NCBI RefSeq assembly: GCF_018760365.1
Contig: NZ_JAHIAB010000002.1
Span: 1 to 64,000 of the forward strand
Reading direction: 5' to 3'
Source: Pseudooceanicola endophyticus
GTDB taxonomy: Bacteria; Pseudomonadota; Alphaproteobacteria; Rhodobacterales; Rhodobacteraceae
Length of the DNA: 64,000 nucleotides
Shown: piece after piece, positions 16,911 to 27,077 of the stretch
Layout of the letters: each line of letters starts with the position of its first letter
How positions within the stretch are numbered: position 1 is the stretch's first letter
The notes under the pieces: model-generated
What the model was told of the DNA's origin: nothing
Databases searched by the model: none
The model's input: the letters and a program-made list of their open reading frames with translations, nothing else
Made by a program: the position numbers and the translations under genes

Positions 16911-18098
16911 CTACCGGATCCGCCGGAAGCCAAGCTGCAGCAGCACCGCCAGCGCGGCCAGCGCCCCTCCGGCCAGGCTGACCAGCGGCCAGCCGCCGCC
17001 CTGGTAGGCGGCACTTGCCACCCCGGATCCAAGCGCGCCGCCAAGGAACATCGCGCCCATGAAGAGGGTGGTGACGCGGGCGCGGATCTCTGTGCCCAGG
17101 GCGAAGACGGCGTGCTGGTTCGAGATCAGCGCGCCCTGGACGGCAAAGTCCAGCAGGATCACCCCGATCACCAGGCCGGTCAGCCCGGACCACAGGGCGA
17201 AGATCAGCCAGGAGGCCAGGGTCAGGGCCGCGCCCAGCAGGATCGCCAGATGCGGGCCGCGCCGGTCGGCGATCCGTCCGGCCAGCGGGGCGGCGGCGAT
17301 GCCGGACAGGCCGATCAGGCCGAACAGCCCGGCCACATCGGCGCCAAGATCGAATTTCGGGCTGCCGAGGTAAAGCGCCAGCACCGTCCAGAAGGCCGAG
17401 AAGGAGGCGAAGAGCAGGGCCTGGGTGAGCGCCGCCAGCCGCAGCACCGGCTGGGCGCGCCAGATATGCACGAGGCTTTTCAGCAGGCCCAGGTAGCGGG
17501 TGCCGGGCTGGGTCTCCTCGGCGGGCAAAAGCCGCGCCAGCCCCAGGCCGATCCCGGCCGCCACCGGAACGGCCAGGGCGAACATCTCGCGCCAGCCCCA
17601 GAATTCGGCGACCAGACCGGCGATGGTGCGGCTCAGCAGGATGCCGGCCAGCAGCCCCGCCATGACCGTGCCGACCACGGCGCCGCGCCGCTCGGGCCCG
17701 GCAAGGTGGGCGGCGAAGGGCACGATCTGCTGCGCCACCGTCGCCGTCGCCCCGACCAGAAGCGAGGCCAGCAGCAGCAGCGTGCCGCCGGGGGCCAGCG
17801 CCGCCAGGGCCAGCGCCACCGCCAGGGCCAGGAACTGCACCAGGATCAGCGTCCGGCGCGCCAGCACGTCGCCCAGCGGCACCAGCAGCACCAGCCCCGC
17901 AGCATAGCCCAGCTGGGTCGCCATCGGCACCAGGGCGGTGGCCCGACCGCCCAGGTCCCGCTCCATGATCTCCAGCATCGGCTGGTTGTAGTAGATGTTG
18001 GCCACGGCGGCGCCGGCGGCCACGGACATGGCCAGCAGCAGGCCGCGCGACAGCCGAGGGGCCGCCTCAAGGGCGGGGGTGTCGGGAACAGAGGTCAT
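16911..18098 (-). CDS. MFS transporter (YnfM/arabinose-efflux type)
   Basis: A 395-residue, 12-TM major facilitator. It begins with a short cytoplasmic stretch, then [20 protein letters not shown], a signature of the YnfM/YgaY-like DHA1 efflux group. The loop 2-3 motif is [14 protein letters not shown]; a second one, [15 protein letters not shown], is in the second half. It converges with the LysR gene at 16882 (28 bp apart). Export substrate unknown. Confidence 0.9.
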   Translation of the reverse strand: MTSVPDTPALEAAPRLSRGLLLAMSVAAGAAVANIYYNQPMLEIMERDLGGRATALVPMATQLGYAAGLVLLVPLGDVLARRTLILVQFLALAVALALAALAPGGTLLLLASLLVGATATVAQQIVPFAAHLAGPERRGAVVGTVMAGLLAGILLSRTIAGLVAEFWGWREMFALAVPVAAGIGLGLARLLPAEETQPGTRYLGLLKSLVHIWRAQPVLRLAALTQALLFASFSAFWTVLALYLGSPKFDLGADVAGLFGLIGLSGIAAAPLAGRIADRRGPHLAILLGAALTLASWLIFALWSGLTGLVIGVILLDFAVQGALISNQHAVFALGTEIRARVTTLFMGAMFLGGALGSGVASAAYQGGGWPLVSLAGGALAALAVLLQLGFRRIR

Positions 18099-18213
18099 CG
18101 GGGTCTCTTGAAATCGCAGGAAGAAGGGCAGGATTGCGCTTGCCCCGAGATAGCGAAGGCAGGCTCATATCATTAGTCAGCCATTCCGATGTGCCGGAAT
18201 ATCATATGGAGGT

Positions 18214-18543
18214 ATGATGGATCTGACCAATGTCGCCGTCTTCGTGCAGGCGGTGCGCCTTGGCAGCCTCTCGGCGGCATCGAAACACCTTGGGCTGGCG
18301 CCGATGGCCAGCTCGCGCCGGCTGGCGGCGCTGGCGGAGGAACTGGGGCGCCGGTTGCTGCACCGCACCACCCGGGCCCTGTCGATGACGACCGATGGGG
18401 CGCTGTTCCTGGCCCATGCGGAGGCGATGCTGTGCCGCCGAGGCCGCCCGCGAGGTGCTGGAGGGGCCTTCGGGCGCTGCGATGGCGGCGCTGCAGGGCA
18501 GCGCGGACGTTCGGGCGACCCTCGCACCGCTCGGGGATCCGGC
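18214..18543 (+). pseudogene. LysR-family regulator remnant (HTH only, frameshifted)
   Basis: The first 72 codons are a good LTTR HTH: VFVQAVRLGSLSAASKHL, LAPMASSRRLAALAEELG, RRLLHRTTRALSMTT. After EAML (18432) one extra base puts the frame out; in the next frame the protein continues AAEAAREVLEGPSGAA, as LysR proteins do. It then jumps to unrelated MAALQGSADVRATLAPLGDP and stops at 18547. The whole effector domain is missing. So the gene carries a +1 shift at about 18433 and an internal deletion that fused it to the tail of another gene. Confidence 0.75.
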
Positions 18544-19029
18544 ATGACCCCGACACTGGCGCAGATGCTGGAGGGCGTGCCCGAAACCCGCCCCGGCTGC
18601 CGCCTGCTGTGGGAGGCCGGGATCAGGATCGGTCCCCGGATCGAGCTGGGGCAGGGGCCCTATGGCGCGCGCCGCCGCATCGACATCCTGGGCGGCGCCT
18701 TCCGCGGTGGCCCGGGGCTGGAGGATCTGCACGGTCGGGTTCTGCCCGGCGGCGCCGACCGGCAGCTTGACCGGCCCGACGGGGTGCGCGAGCTGGATGC
18801 GCTCTATGACATCGAGGTCCCGGAGGGCACGGTGCTGACCCTGCGCAACCGCGTGCTGATCGACGAGCGGCCCGGGATGGCGCGCTATGCGCTGTCTCAT
18901 GTCTCGGTGCTGGCACCCGAGCGGCCCTGGGCCTGGCTGTCGCGTCGCATCATCGTCGGCACGCTGACGCCGCGCCGTCCGGCGTTCGACGCGGTGGTGA
19001 TCCGCACCTTCGAGGTTGCCCTGCCGTAG
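18544..19029 (+). CDS. DUF3237 family protein
   Basis: A 161-residue DUF3237 (UPF0311-type) beta-barrel-like protein with the family blocks IGPRIELGQGPYGARRRIDI, GRVLPGGADRQLDRPDGVRE and WAWLSRRIIVGT. The ATG at 18544 overlaps the stop of the preceding out-of-frame tail (ATGA), suggesting it was once coupled to a gene now lost. The frame with the LysR remnant stays open through it, so a fused 271-residue LysR-HTH/DUF3237 product is formally possible but unlikely. Function unknown. Confidence 0.75.
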   Translation: MTPTLAQMLEGVPETRPGCRLLWEAGIRIGPRIELGQGPYGARRRIDILGGAFRGGPGLEDLHGRVLPGGADRQLDRPDGVRELDALYDIEVPEGTVLTLRNRVLIDERPGMARYALSHVSVLAPERPWAWLSRRIIVGTLTPRRPAFDAVVIRTFEVALP

Positions 19030-19032
19030 ACC

Positions 19033-19440
19033 CTAGCGCGCGGCGCAGCCCGGCGCCGTGCCGGTCAGCCCGTCGAGGATGGCGCATTCGGGGTCGTCAT
19101 CGCCATGGCACTGCGCCACCAGCCCTTCCAGACGGGCTTCCAGCGCCTGAAGCTCGGTGATCTTGGCGCGCACGGAGGCGAGGTTCTGTTCCGCCAGCGC
19201 CCGCACGTCGCGGCTGGCGCGGTGTTCATCGGCGTTCAGCGCCAGCAGCTTGCGGCATTCCTCAAGCGAAAAGCCCATCAGCCGGGCCTGCGCCAGCAGC
19301 CGCAGCCGGTCCAGAGTCTGATCCGAGAAATCGCGGTAGCCGTTGGCGCGCCGCTCGGGCGTGATCAGGCCGATATCCTCGTAATAGCGGATGGTCTTGG
19401 CGGGCAGGCCGCTGTGACGGGCGGCGTCGCTGATGTTCAT
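19033..19440 (-). CDS. cueR: MerR-family copper-responsive regulator CueR
   Basis: A 135-residue MerR protein. The N-terminal HTH is MNISDAARHSGLPAKTIRYY followed by EDIGLITPERRANGYR. A dimerisation helix spans 75-110, and the metal loop has Cys111 and Cys119 (CHGDDDPEC), equivalent to Cys112/Cys120 of Escherichia coli CueR, with Ser76 at the position selecting monovalent ions. It should activate Cu(I)/Ag(I) export genes, but no copA, copper chaperone or oxidase gene is nearby. A CueR-like box lies directly upstream. Confidence 0.9.
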   Translation of the reverse strand: MNISDAARHSGLPAKTIRYYEDIGLITPERRANGYRDFSDQTLDRLRLLAQARLMGFSLEECRKLLALNADEHRASRDVRALAEQNLASVRAKITELQALEARLEGLVAQCHGDDDPECAILDGLTGTAPGCAAR

Positions 19441-19457
19441 CTTGGTCTCCGGGTCAG

Positions 19458-19475
19458 CCTTCCAGATGCTGGAAT
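19458..19475 (-). promoter_or_regulatory. CueR-type operator upstream of cueR
   Basis: CCTTCCAG-ATG-CTGGAAT is a dyad with TTCCAG/CTGGAA arms and a 3-bp centre, matching the CTTCCAG-N3-CTGGAAG consensus of CueR/HmrR operators. It lies 18 bp upstream of the cueR ATG, which suggests autoregulation. A TATACA hexamer lies on its promoter-distal side. Confidence 0.65.
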
Positions 19476-19501
19476 GTATATTGCCCCGCGCAGGCGGGGT
19501 T

Positions 19502-20422
19502 TCAAGCCGGGGCGGCGGGCAGATCCAGCGCCCGGGTCATTTCAAGGAAGTTGCGCAGGGTGGCGCTGCTGTCGTCGCGCCGCCAGACCAGCCCGGTTTC
19601 CAGCTCGGGCACATCGCCCAGCAGATCGAGGTAGCGCACGCCCGACCGCGCCAGATGCTTCAGCGAGGCCGGCACCAGCGCGATCCCCATCCCGGCGGAC
19701 ACAAGGCTGATGATGGTCTGCATCTGGATCGCCTGCTGCACCACATGGGCGGTGCCGCCGCAGGCCGCGTAATAGCCCGTCACCAGATCGTAGAACGAGG
19801 GCGCGGCGCGGCGCGGAAAGACGATCAGCGGAGAGGAGATCACCGCCTCGGGCGGCAGCAGGCCATGATCCGTGGGCAGCCGTCCCGAGGTCAGCCAGGC
19901 CTCCGGCACGGCGGCGACCAGCGGTTCCGAGACCAGCCGGCGGTAAAGGAAGCTTTCGGGCAGCGGATCAGTGGCCGCGGGAATGATCAGCCCGGCCTGT
20001 CCGTGCCCCTCGCGCAGGGCGGCGATCTGCATGTCGCTGGTGGCTTCGCTCAGCGCCAGCTCGACCTCGGGGTAAAGCTGGCGGAAGCGGTGCACCAGCG
20101 CCGGCAGGATCGAATAGTCGGCGGTCGAGACGAAGGACAGCTCCAGCCGCCCCGAGGTGCCCGACAGGATCTGCCGCGCGGTCTCTCCCAGCCGGTCGAG
20201 ATCGGCGAGGGTGGCGGCGACATGGGGCAGGAACTGCGCCCCGAAGGGCGTCAGCGCGACCGAGCGCTTGGTGCGTTCGAACAGCGCCGCGCCCAGTTCC
20301 GCCTCCAGGGCGCGGATCGACTGCGACAGCGGCGGCTGGGTCATGCCCAGCCGCCCGGCGGCACGGCCGAAATGCAGAACCTCGGCCACGGCAAGGAAAT
20401 GGCGCAGCTGGCGGACATCCAT
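19502..20422 (-). CDS. LysR-family transcriptional regulator (divergent to ilvD)
   Basis: A 306-residue LTTR: HTH in the first 60 residues (MDVRQLRHFLAVAEVLHFGR, MTQPPLSQSIRALEAELGAA), effector domain from about residue 90 (GRLELSFVSTADYSILPALV). It belongs to the BenM/CatR-like branch with a full C-terminal half (VSAGMGIALVPASLKHLA). It is divergent from ilvD across 98 bp containing an AT-rich core (ATAATATATTT near 20451-20462). Control of ilvD is possible by arrangement only. Confidence 0.88.
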   Translation of the reverse strand: MDVRQLRHFLAVAEVLHFGRAAGRLGMTQPPLSQSIRALEAELGAALFERTKRSVALTPFGAQFLPHVAATLADLDRLGETARQILSGTSGRLELSFVSTADYSILPALVHRFRQLYPEVELALSEATSDMQIAALREGHGQAGLIIPAATDPLPESFLYRRLVSEPLVAAVPEAWLTSGRLPTDHGLLPPEAVISSPLIVFPRRAAPSFYDLVTGYYAACGGTAHVVQQAIQMQTIISLVSAGMGIALVPASLKHLARSGVRYLDLLGDVPELETGLVWRRDDSSATLRNFLEMTRALDLPAAPA

Positions 20423-20520
20423 TGATACTCTCCACGACCTAATCGGGGCACAATAATATATTTCACTCTAAGAAACGAGGGGGGTATCCTGCGCGCCAAC
20501 TGAATCTACGGGAGGGTTCG

Positions 20521-22365
20521 ATGCCCCAGTATCGTTCGAGAACCAGTACCCATGGTCGCAACATGGCAGGGGCCCGCGGCCTCTGGCGCGCCACCGGCAT
20601 GCAGGAGGGCGATTTCGGCAAGCCGATCATCGCCATCGTGAACAGCTTCACGCAGTTCGTGCCGGGCCACGTGCACCTGAAGGACCTGGGCCAGATGGTC
20701 GCCGCCGAGGTCGAGAAGGCCGGCGGGGTTGCCAAGGAATTCAACACCATCGCGGTCGATGACGGGATTGCGATGGGCCATGACGGGATGCTCTATTCGC
20801 TGCCCTCGCGCGAGATCATCGCGGATTCGGTGGAATACATGGTCAACGCGCATTGCGCCGATGCCATGGTCTGCATCTCGAACTGCGACAAGATCACCCC
20901 CGGCATGCTGATGGCCGCGATGCGGCTGAACATCCCGGCGATCTTCGTTTCGGGCGGCCCGATGGAGGCCGGCAAGATCGACATCGCCGATCTGGAAGCC
21001 AAGAAGATCGACCTGGTGGATGCCATGGTTGCCGCCGCCTCGGACAAGTACACCGATGCGCAGCTTCAGCATATCGAGGAAAACGCCTGCCCGACCTGCG
21101 GCTCCTGCTCGGGCATGTTCACCGCGAACTCGATGAACTGCCTGGCCGAGGCGCTTGGCCTGGCGCTGCCGGGCAACGGCTCCACGCTCGCCACCCATGC
21201 CGACCGCAAGGGCCTGTTCCTGGAAGCCGGCCGCAAGATCGTCGAGATCACCCGCCGCCACTACGAGCTGGACGAAGCCGGCCTGCTGCCGCGCGAGATC
21301 GCGACCTTCAAGGCGTTCCAGAACGCCATGAGCCTGGATATCGCCATGGGCGGGTCCACCAACACCGTGCTGCACCTGCTGGCGATCGCCAACGAGGGCG
21401 GCGTGAACTTCACCATGGACGACATCGACCAGCTGTCGCGCAAGGTGCCCTGCCTGTGCAAGGTCGCGCCCAACATCGAGAACGTCCACATGGAGGACGT
21501 GCACCGCGCCGGTGGCATCTTCTCGATCCTGGGAGAGCTGAGCCGCGCCGGCCTGCTGCATAACGACTGCGCCACCGTGCACAGCTCGACCATGGGCGAG
21601 GCGATCGCGCACTGGGACATCAAGGTCGCCAACAACCCCGAGGCCGAGCACCTGTTCAAGGCGGCCCCCGGCGGCGTGCGCACCACCCAGGCCTTCAGCC
21701 AGGACAACCGCTTCAAGGAGCTGGACACCGACCGCGAGAAGGGCGTGATCCGCTCCAAGGAACATGCCTTCAGCCAGGACGGCGGTCTGGCCGTGCTCTT
21801 CGGCAACATCGCCGAGGACGGCTGCATCGTGAAGACCGCAGGCGTCGATGCCTCGATCCTGAAGTTCACCGGCAAGGCCCATGTCTGCGAAAGCCAGGAT
21901 GCGGCCTGCAACAACATCCTGACCGGCAAGGTCAAGGAGGGCGACGTGGTGGTGATCCGCTACGAGGGTCCGCGCGGCGGTCCGGGGATGCAGGAAATGC
22001 TGTACCCGACCTCCTACCTGAAGTCGAAGGGCCTGGGCAAAGCCTGCGCGCTGCTGACCGACGGGCGCTTCTCGGGCGGGACTTCGGGCCTGTCGATCGG
22101 CCACGTCTCTCCGGAAGCGGCCGAGGGCGGCACCATCGGCCTGGTCGAGGATGGCGACACGATCGAGATCGACATCCCGAACCGCTCGATCCGCCTGGTG
22201 GTGGATGATGCGACCCTGGCGGCCCGCCGTGCGGCGCAGGAAGCCAAGGGCTGGAAGCCCGCGGCGCCGCGCAAGCGCAAGGTGTCCGCCGCGCTGAAGG
22301 CCTATGCGGCGCTGACCACCTCGGCGGCCAAGGGCGCGGTGCGCGACGTCGACCAGCTGGGCTGA
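20521..22365 (+). CDS. ilvD: Dihydroxy-acid dehydratase
   Basis: A 614-residue IlvD, the Fe-S dehydratase of valine, leucine and isoleucine synthesis, converting 2,3-dihydroxy-3-methylbutanoate to 2-oxoisovalerate and its isoleucine counterpart. Cluster and active-site parts are Cys122 ([12 protein letters not shown]) and Cys193/Cys196 ([17 protein letters not shown]). [17 protein letters not shown] lies near the C-terminus. Length matches the E. coli-type enzyme. GGGAGG precedes the ATG by about 5 bp. It ends at a strong bidirectional terminator shared with mqo. Confidence 0.97.
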   Translation: MPQYRSRTSTHGRNMAGARGLWRATGMQEGDFGKPIIAIVNSFTQFVPGHVHLKDLGQMVAAEVEKAGGVAKEFNTIAVDDGIAMGHDGMLYSLPSREIIADSVEYMVNAHCADAMVCISNCDKITPGMLMAAMRLNIPAIFVSGGPMEAGKIDIADLEAKKIDLVDAMVAAASDKYTDAQLQHIEENACPTCGSCSGMFTANSMNCLAEALGLALPGNGSTLATHADRKGLFLEAGRKIVEITRRHYELDEAGLLPREIATFKAFQNAMSLDIAMGGSTNTVLHLLAIANEGGVNFTMDDIDQLSRKVPCLCKVAPNIENVHMEDVHRAGGIFSILGELSRAGLLHNDCATVHSSTMGEAIAHWDIKVANNPEAEHLFKAAPGGVRTTQAFSQDNRFKELDTDREKGVIRSKEHAFSQDGGLAVLFGNIAEDGCIVKTAGVDASILKFTGKAHVCESQDAACNNILTGKVKEGDVVVIRYEGPRGGPGMQEMLYPTSYLKSKGLGKACALLTDGRFSGGTSGLSIGHVSPEAAEGGTIGLVEDGDTIEIDIPNRSIRLVVDDATLAARRAAQEAKGWKPAAPRKRKVSAALKAYAALTTSAAKGAVRDVDQLG

Positions 22366-22416
22366 GACGGGAAGGGCCGGGGCGACCCGGCCTGCCTTTC
22401 CCGCGACGACCAAACG

Positions 22417-22453
22417 AAAACGGCGGGCCGGTGATCAACCGGCCCGCCGTTTT
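22417..22453. terminator. Bidirectional terminator between ilvD and mqo
   Basis: AAAACGGCGGGCCGGT, then GATC, then AACCGGCCCGCCGTTTT form a long nearly perfect stem with A-runs before and T-runs behind, so it reads as an intrinsic terminator on both strands. It lies between the convergent ilvD and mqo genes. Confidence 0.92.
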
Positions 22454-22498
22454 CATGTCTGTCTGATGCCCGGGGGGCAGGGGCCCCCGCAGGCGGTC

Positions 22499-24064
22499 TC
22501 AGCGTGCGGCGGCGACCCGCAGGACGGTCTCCGGGGTCTCGGCCAGGGCCGCGATCTCGGGCGGCGGGGCCGGCAGGTCCAGCACCTGCGAGGTCTCGCT
22601 CCAGCTGCGGGCGGCTGCCACGGCGTCCTCGTGCAGCGTGTGGCCGTAGCTGGGCACGATGCGACGCAGCTTGGCCTGCCAGTCGGCCTCCACGCGCTCG
22701 GGGAAGACCTTCTTCAGCAGTTCCAGCATGATCGGCGCAGCGGTCGAGGCGCCCGGGCTTGCGCCCAGCAGCGCAGCAATCGAGCGGTCCGAACAGGCGA
22801 CGATCTCGGTCCCGAGCTTGAGCGTGCCGCCCTTGCCCGCTTCCTTCTTGATGATCTGCACCCGCTGGCCGGCCTGCCACAGCTTCCAGTCGCCGTCCTT
22901 GGCCGCGGGCAGGTAGGCGCGCAGGGCCTTCATGCGGGCGGCATCGGTCAGCAGCAGCTGCCCGACCAGGTATTTCACCAGATCGAGGTTGGTGGCGCCC
23001 ACCTGGGTGGTCGGCAGCAGGTTCTTCGCGGTCACCGACTTCGGCAGATCCAGCAGCGAGCCGGTCTTCAGGAAACGGGTCGAGAAGGTCGCGAAGGGGC
23101 CGAACAGCAGCACTTCGCGGCCATCGAGGAACCGCTTGTCGAGGTGGGGCACCGACATCGGCGGGCTGCCCACGGCAGCCTTGCCGTAGACCTTGGCATT
23201 GTGGCGCGCGACGACCTCGGGGTTGTCGCAGACCAGGAAGGAGCCCCCCACCGGGAAGCCGGCGTAGTCATCGGCCTCGGGGATGCCGGACTTCTGCAGC
23301 AGCGGCAGCGCGCCGCCACCGGCGCCCAGGAATACGAAGTTGGCGCTGATGACCTTGCGCGTGCGGGTATGCGTGTCGCGCAGCGACACCTTCCAGCCGC
23401 CGTCGGGCAGACGGTGCAGGTCGGTCACCTCGTGGCCGCACATCAGGGAGAAGTTCCCGGAACGCGACATCGCGGTCGCGAACTGGCGGGTGATCTCGCC
23501 AAAGTTCACGTCCGTGCCCTGCGGCGCCCAGGTGGCGGCCACGGGTTCGTTCGGATCCAGCCCCTCGATCATCTGCGGTGCCCACTGGGCGATCTCCGCG
23601 CGATCGGTAGAGAACTTCATGCCGGCAAACAGCGCGTTCGTGGAAAGCGCCTTGTAGCGGCTTTCCAGGAAGGCGCAGTTCTTCTCGCCCCAGACAAAGC
23701 TCATGTGCGGCGTGGAGTTGAGGAAGCTTTTGGGCTCCTTCAGCACGCCGGTTTCGACCTGGTGCGCCCAGAACTGGCGCGACACCTGAAACTGTTCGTT
23801 GATGTTGAGTGCCTTGGAGATGTCGACGCTGCCGTCTTCCATCTGAGGCGTGTAATTCAGCTCACAAAGGGCGGAGTGTCCCGTCCCTGCATTGTTCCAC
23901 CCGTTCGAACTTTCCTCGGCAACGGAATCGAGACGCTCGACCATCCCGATCGTCCAGCCCGGTTCGAGCTCCTGCAGGAGCACGCCAAGCGTGGCGCTCA
24001 TAATACCGCCGCCAACCAGCAGAACGTCGAGGTGCTGGTCCGCGTGCGTCTTGCTTTCCTCCAT
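22499..24064 (-). CDS. mqo: Malate:quinone oxidoreductase
   Basis: A 521-residue membrane-associated FAD enzyme that oxidises malate to oxaloacetate and passes electrons to the quinone pool. It has the FAD-binding [20 protein letters not shown] near residues 14-33 and the diagnostic [20 protein letters not shown] block. [14 protein letters not shown] and [20 protein letters not shown] follow, and the C-terminal part is LIPSYG-like ([14 protein letters not shown]). Length fits the family. It is monocistronic between the shared terminator and an AT-rich upstream region. Confidence 0.95.
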   Translation of the reverse strand: MEESKTHADQHLDVLLVGGGIMSATLGVLLQELEPGWTIGMVERLDSVAEESSNGWNNAGTGHSALCELNYTPQMEDGSVDISKALNINEQFQVSRQFWAHQVETGVLKEPKSFLNSTPHMSFVWGEKNCAFLESRYKALSTNALFAGMKFSTDRAEIAQWAPQMIEGLDPNEPVAATWAPQGTDVNFGEITRQFATAMSRSGNFSLMCGHEVTDLHRLPDGGWKVSLRDTHTRTRKVISANFVFLGAGGGALPLLQKSGIPEADDYAGFPVGGSFLVCDNPEVVARHNAKVYGKAAVGSPPMSVPHLDKRFLDGREVLLFGPFATFSTRFLKTGSLLDLPKSVTAKNLLPTTQVGATNLDLVKYLVGQLLLTDAARMKALRAYLPAAKDGDWKLWQAGQRVQIIKKEAGKGGTLKLGTEIVACSDRSIAALLGASPGASTAAPIMLELLKKVFPERVEADWQAKLRRIVPSYGHTLHEDAVAAARSWSETSQVLDLPAPPPEIAALAETPETVLRVAAAR

Positions 24065-24316
24065 GGTGAAGGCCCTTTGTTGAGAGCTCCTCCCCGGGGT
24101 CTGATTTACTACGAACCCTTAAATAATCAATCGCTGCGTTGCGGAATATTTCGGCAACTAGGAGGTGAGCTAGCGCAATCAAGTGGACAAAGTGTCCTAG
24201 GGCGAAAAAAAAGCCACCGCGATTGCAGTGACTTAGTGTTAACGTAATGTGACAGTCTTATCTCTGCACCTGCACCTTCGAAAGATGCAAAAGCGTCCTT
24301 GCTATATTGTGGGCTT

Positions 24317-25138
24317 TTAACCGAATTTACCGCTAACATAGTCGTGGGTACGGGCTGCGCGGGGACTTTCGAAGATCTGTGCCGTTTCGCCCGATTCCAC
24401 CAGCTCTCCCAGATACATGAAGGCCGTGCGCTGAGAGACCCGCTGCGCCTGGCCCATGTTGTGCGTGACGATGGCGATGGTGAATCGCTCCTTCAGCTCC
24501 AGGATGGTCTCTTCCAGCCGCGCGGTCGAGATCGGATCGAGCGCAGAGGCGGGTTCGTCCAGCAGGATGACCTCGGGTTTGGTGGCGATTGTGCGCGCGA
24601 TGCAGAGCCGCTGCTGCTGTCCGCCCGAAAGCGACAGGCCCGAGGCCTGAAGCTTGTCCTTCACCTCGTCCCAGAGGGCGGCGCCGCGCAGCGCGGCCTC
24701 GACCCGGGCGTCCAGTTCGCTGCGGGCCTTCAGACCGGCAAGGCGCAGGCCGAAGGCGATGTTCTCCCAGATCGACATCGGGAAGGGGGTGGGTTTCTGG
24801 AACACCATGCCCACCTTCACCCGCAGCGCGTTGAGGTCGGTGCCCGGCGCCAGGATGTTCTGGCCGTCCAGCAGGATCTCTCCGGTGGCGTGCTGGCCGG
24901 GATAGAGCGAATACATCCGGTTCAGGCAGCGCAGCAGGGTGGACTTGCCACAGCCGGAGGGGCCGATGAAGGCGGTCACCTGGTTCCCGGGCAGATCGAG
25001 GGTGATGTCCTTCAGCGCATGGGTGGTGCCGTAATGGAAATCGAGGCCCCGGATCGAGAGGCGCGGCTTTGCGGCGCGCGCCACCCCGGTGAAATGGGCG
25101 GCCTCGGTGCGGGTCAGGTCGAGGGTGTCGGGGCTCAT
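24317..25138 (-). CDS. pstB: Phosphate ABC transporter, ATP-binding protein PstB
   Basis: A 273-residue ATPase with Walker [10 protein letters not shown] (59-67), PstB-specific [21 protein letters not shown]-loop [20 protein letters not shown], signature [16 protein letters not shown] and Walker [34 protein letters not shown] is the PstB C-terminal block. The ATG at 25138 overlaps the pstA stop (ATGA). It is the last gene of pstSCAB here; the usual phoU does not follow. Confidence 0.95.
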   Translation of the reverse strand: MSPDTLDLTRTEAAHFTGVARAAKPRLSIRGLDFHYGTTHALKDITLDLPGNQVTAFIGPSGCGKSTLLRCLNRMYSLYPGQHATGEILLDGQNILAPGTDLNALRVKVGMVFQKPTPFPMSIWENIAFGLRLAGLKARSELDARVEAALRGAALWDEVKDKLQASGLSLSGGQQQRLCIARTIATKPEVILLDEPASALDPISTARLEETILELKERFTIAIVTHNMGQAQRVSQRTAFMYLGELVESGETAQIFESPRAARTHDYVSGKFG

Positions 25139-25986
25139 GCGCGGTCTCCTTTCGCGGTGACGGCCCGTGCCAGGACCGAGATCGCCAGCACGGTGAGGGT
25201 GATGAGGAAGGCGCCCGCCCAGGCCAGGGCCTGCCAGTTCTCGTAGGGCGAGAGGGCGAACTGGTAGATGGTGATCGGCAGCGAAGCCATGGGCCGCGTC
25301 ATGTCGAGGCTGAAGAAGCTGTTGGAGAGCGCCGTGAACAGAAGCGGCGCGGTCTCGCCCGAGATGCGGGCGATGGCCAGCAGCACGCCGGTGACAATGC
25401 CCGACAGCGCCGCCTTCCAGATCACCCGGCGGATCATGTGCCAGCGCGGGGCCCCCATGGCGAGGGCGGCTTCGCGCAACTGGTCGGGGACGAGGCGCAG
25501 CATGTTCTCGGTGGTGCGCACGACGGTCGGCACCACGAGGATCGCCAGCGCCACGGCCCCCGCCAGCCCCGAGAAATGGCCCACCGGGCGCACCAGCACC
25601 TGGTAGACGAAGAGGCCGACGATGATCGAGGGCACCGACAGCAGGATGTCGTTGAGGAAGCGCAGCACCTGCGCCAGCTTCGAATAGCGGCCGTATTCGG
25701 ACAGGTAGGTGCCGGCAAACAGCCCGATGGGGGTGCCGATCAGCACCGCCAGCCCCGAGAGCAGGAAAGAGCCGACGATGGCATTGCGCAGGCCGCCCTC
25801 GGACATCGGACCGGGGGTGTCCTGGCTCAGAACATGGGCATTCAGCGCCGAAAGGCCCTGCCAGCACAGATCGCCCAGGATCAGCGCCAGCACGATCAGC
25901 CCGAGGGCGGCCGAGGCGGTCGCAAGTAGCATCATCACGGCATTCAGCGCTTTGCGGCGGCGCAGGCGGGGAGAGGGGGACAGCAT
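25135..25986 (-). CDS. pstA: Phosphate ABC transporter, permease PstA
   Basis: A 283-residue permease with six membrane segments ([20 protein letters not shown] first) and the phosphate-permease EAA loop ([20 protein letters not shown]). Charged residues characteristic of PstA occur in [21 protein letters not shown] chose the ATG at 25986 ([12 protein letters not shown]) because GGAG stands 8 bp upstream and it lies just behind the pstC stop; a start at 26007 would overlap pstC. Confidence 0.93.
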   Translation of the reverse strand: MLSPSPRLRRRKALNAVMMLLATASAALGLIVLALILGDLCWQGLSALNAHVLSQDTPGPMSEGGLRNAIVGSFLLSGLAVLIGTPIGLFAGTYLSEYGRYSKLAQVLRFLNDILLSVPSIIVGLFVYQVLVRPVGHFSGLAGAVALAILVVPTVVRTTENMLRLVPDQLREAALAMGAPRWHMIRRVIWKAALSGIVTGVLLAIARISGETAPLLFTALSNSFFSLDMTRPMASLPITIYQFALSPYENWQALAWAGAFLITLTVLAISVLARAVTAKGDRA

Positions 25987-25996
25987 CGGGGGTCTC

Positions 25997-26965
25997 CTAT
26001 CGGCCATTGCGGCGCGCCAGGCGGCGCAGCATCAGCTGGGCGGCGGCCAGCACCAGGAAGGTCAGCACGAACAGCACGAAGCCAAGCGCGATCAGCGCCG
26101 AACTGTAGGCGCCGGCGCTGGCCTCGTTGAACTCGTTCGCGATGGCGGCGGAAATCGTCGTGCCCGGTTGCAGCAGGCTGGCGGGCATCCGGTGGGCATT
26201 GCCGATCACGAAGGTGACGGCCATGGTTTCGCCAAGCGCCCGGCCCAGGGCCAGCATCATGCCGCCCACCAGGGCGGTTGCGGATTTCGGGAGGGTGATG
26301 TGGCGGGTGACCTCCCAGGTGGTCATCCCCATGCCATAGGCGGCCTCGCGCAGCATCGGCGGCGTGGTCAGGAAGATGTCGCGCGTCAGCGAGGCGACGA
26401 AGGGCAGCACCATCATGGCCAGGATCAGCGCAGCCGTCAGCAGCCCGATGCCGTAGGGCGGGCCGGCGAAAAGGGCCCCGATCCCGGGGATATTACCCAG
26501 CGTGGCGATCAGCAGCGGCTGGACCGTATGCTGCATGAGCGGCGCCAGCACGAACAGCCCCCAGATCCCGTAGATGATCGAGGGGATGCCGGCCAGAAGC
26601 TCGATCGCGATGCCGATGGGGCGGCGCAGCGGGCGGGGGCAGAGCTCGGTCAGGAAAAGCGCGATGCCAAGGCCCATGGGCACCGCGATGAGCATCGCGA
26701 GGACCGAGGTGATCACCGTGCCGTAGATCGCGGTGAAGGCGCCGTACCTGTCGGTCACGGGGTTCCAGACCTTCGCGGTCAGGAAGCCGGGGCCGAGGTC
26801 GCGGAAGGCGGGCCAGGCGCCCGCCGCCAGAGAGAGCGTCACGCCGATCAGCACCAGAAGCACCACGAGGGCCGCGCCCAGGCTGACCCCGTGGGCGATC
26901 CGGTCCGCGCGCAGGGCGCGGGCGCGCGGATCCGAGAGGGGCGGGGGAATGTCTATGGCGGTCAT
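25997..26965 (-). CDS. pstC: Phosphate ABC transporter, permease PstC
   Basis: A 322-residue permease starting [20 protein letters not shown]. It has the family segments [54 protein letters not shown] and the EAA loop [20 protein letters not shown]. With PstA it makes the channel. It is separated from pstS by 112 bp holding three hairpins, typical of a differential-expression boundary between the binding protein and the membrane complex. Confidence 0.94.
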   Translation of the reverse strand: MTAIDIPPPLSDPRARALRADRIAHGVSLGAALVVLLVLIGVTLSLAAGAWPAFRDLGPGFLTAKVWNPVTDRYGAFTAIYGTVITSVLAMLIAVPMGLGIALFLTELCPRPLRRPIGIAIELLAGIPSIIYGIWGLFVLAPLMQHTVQPLLIATLGNIPGIGALFAGPPYGIGLLTAALILAMMVLPFVASLTRDIFLTTPPMLREAAYGMGMTTWEVTRHITLPKSATALVGGMMLALGRALGETMAVTFVIGNAHRMPASLLQPGTTISAAIANEFNEASAGAYSSALIALGFVLFVLTFLVLAAAQLMLRRLARRNGR

Positions 26966-26984
26966 GGCCTTTTCCAAAGCTAAG

Positions 26985-27066
26985 GCCCCGCCTTGCGGGC
27001 GGGGCGGTCCCGGAGGCGGGACGCATCGGGGTCGGACCGGGCGGAACGGAGCACTGTCCCGCCCGG
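26985..27066 (-). terminator. Hairpin cluster between pstS and pstC
   Basis: Three successive stems: GCCCCGCC/GGCGGGGC (26985-27005), GTCCCG/CGGGAC (27007-27022) and CCGGGCGG/CCGCCCGG (27037-27066). Their place after pstS suggests partial termination or 3'-end protection so that the binding protein is made in excess over PstCAB. Confidence 0.6.
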
Positions 27067-27077
27067 CCGAAACCAGG

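Noticed and set aside
20521-22365. Sugar-acid dehydratase (EDD or IlvD-like) suggested by the divergent LysR gene
   Set aside because: The protein has the length and Cys122/Cys196-type cluster pattern of genuine biosynthetic IlvD; EDD-specific sequence is not seen.
22499-24064. L-2-hydroxyglutarate oxidase as alternative for the mqo call
   Set aside because: Length of 521 residues and the [20 protein letters not shown] block are those of malate:quinone oxidoreductases.
24065-24316. Short minus-strand frame (about 70 codons) between mqo and pstB
   Set aside because: It overlaps the pstB end, has no ribosome-binding site and shows no protein-like composition; the AT-rich DNA fits the mqo promoter.
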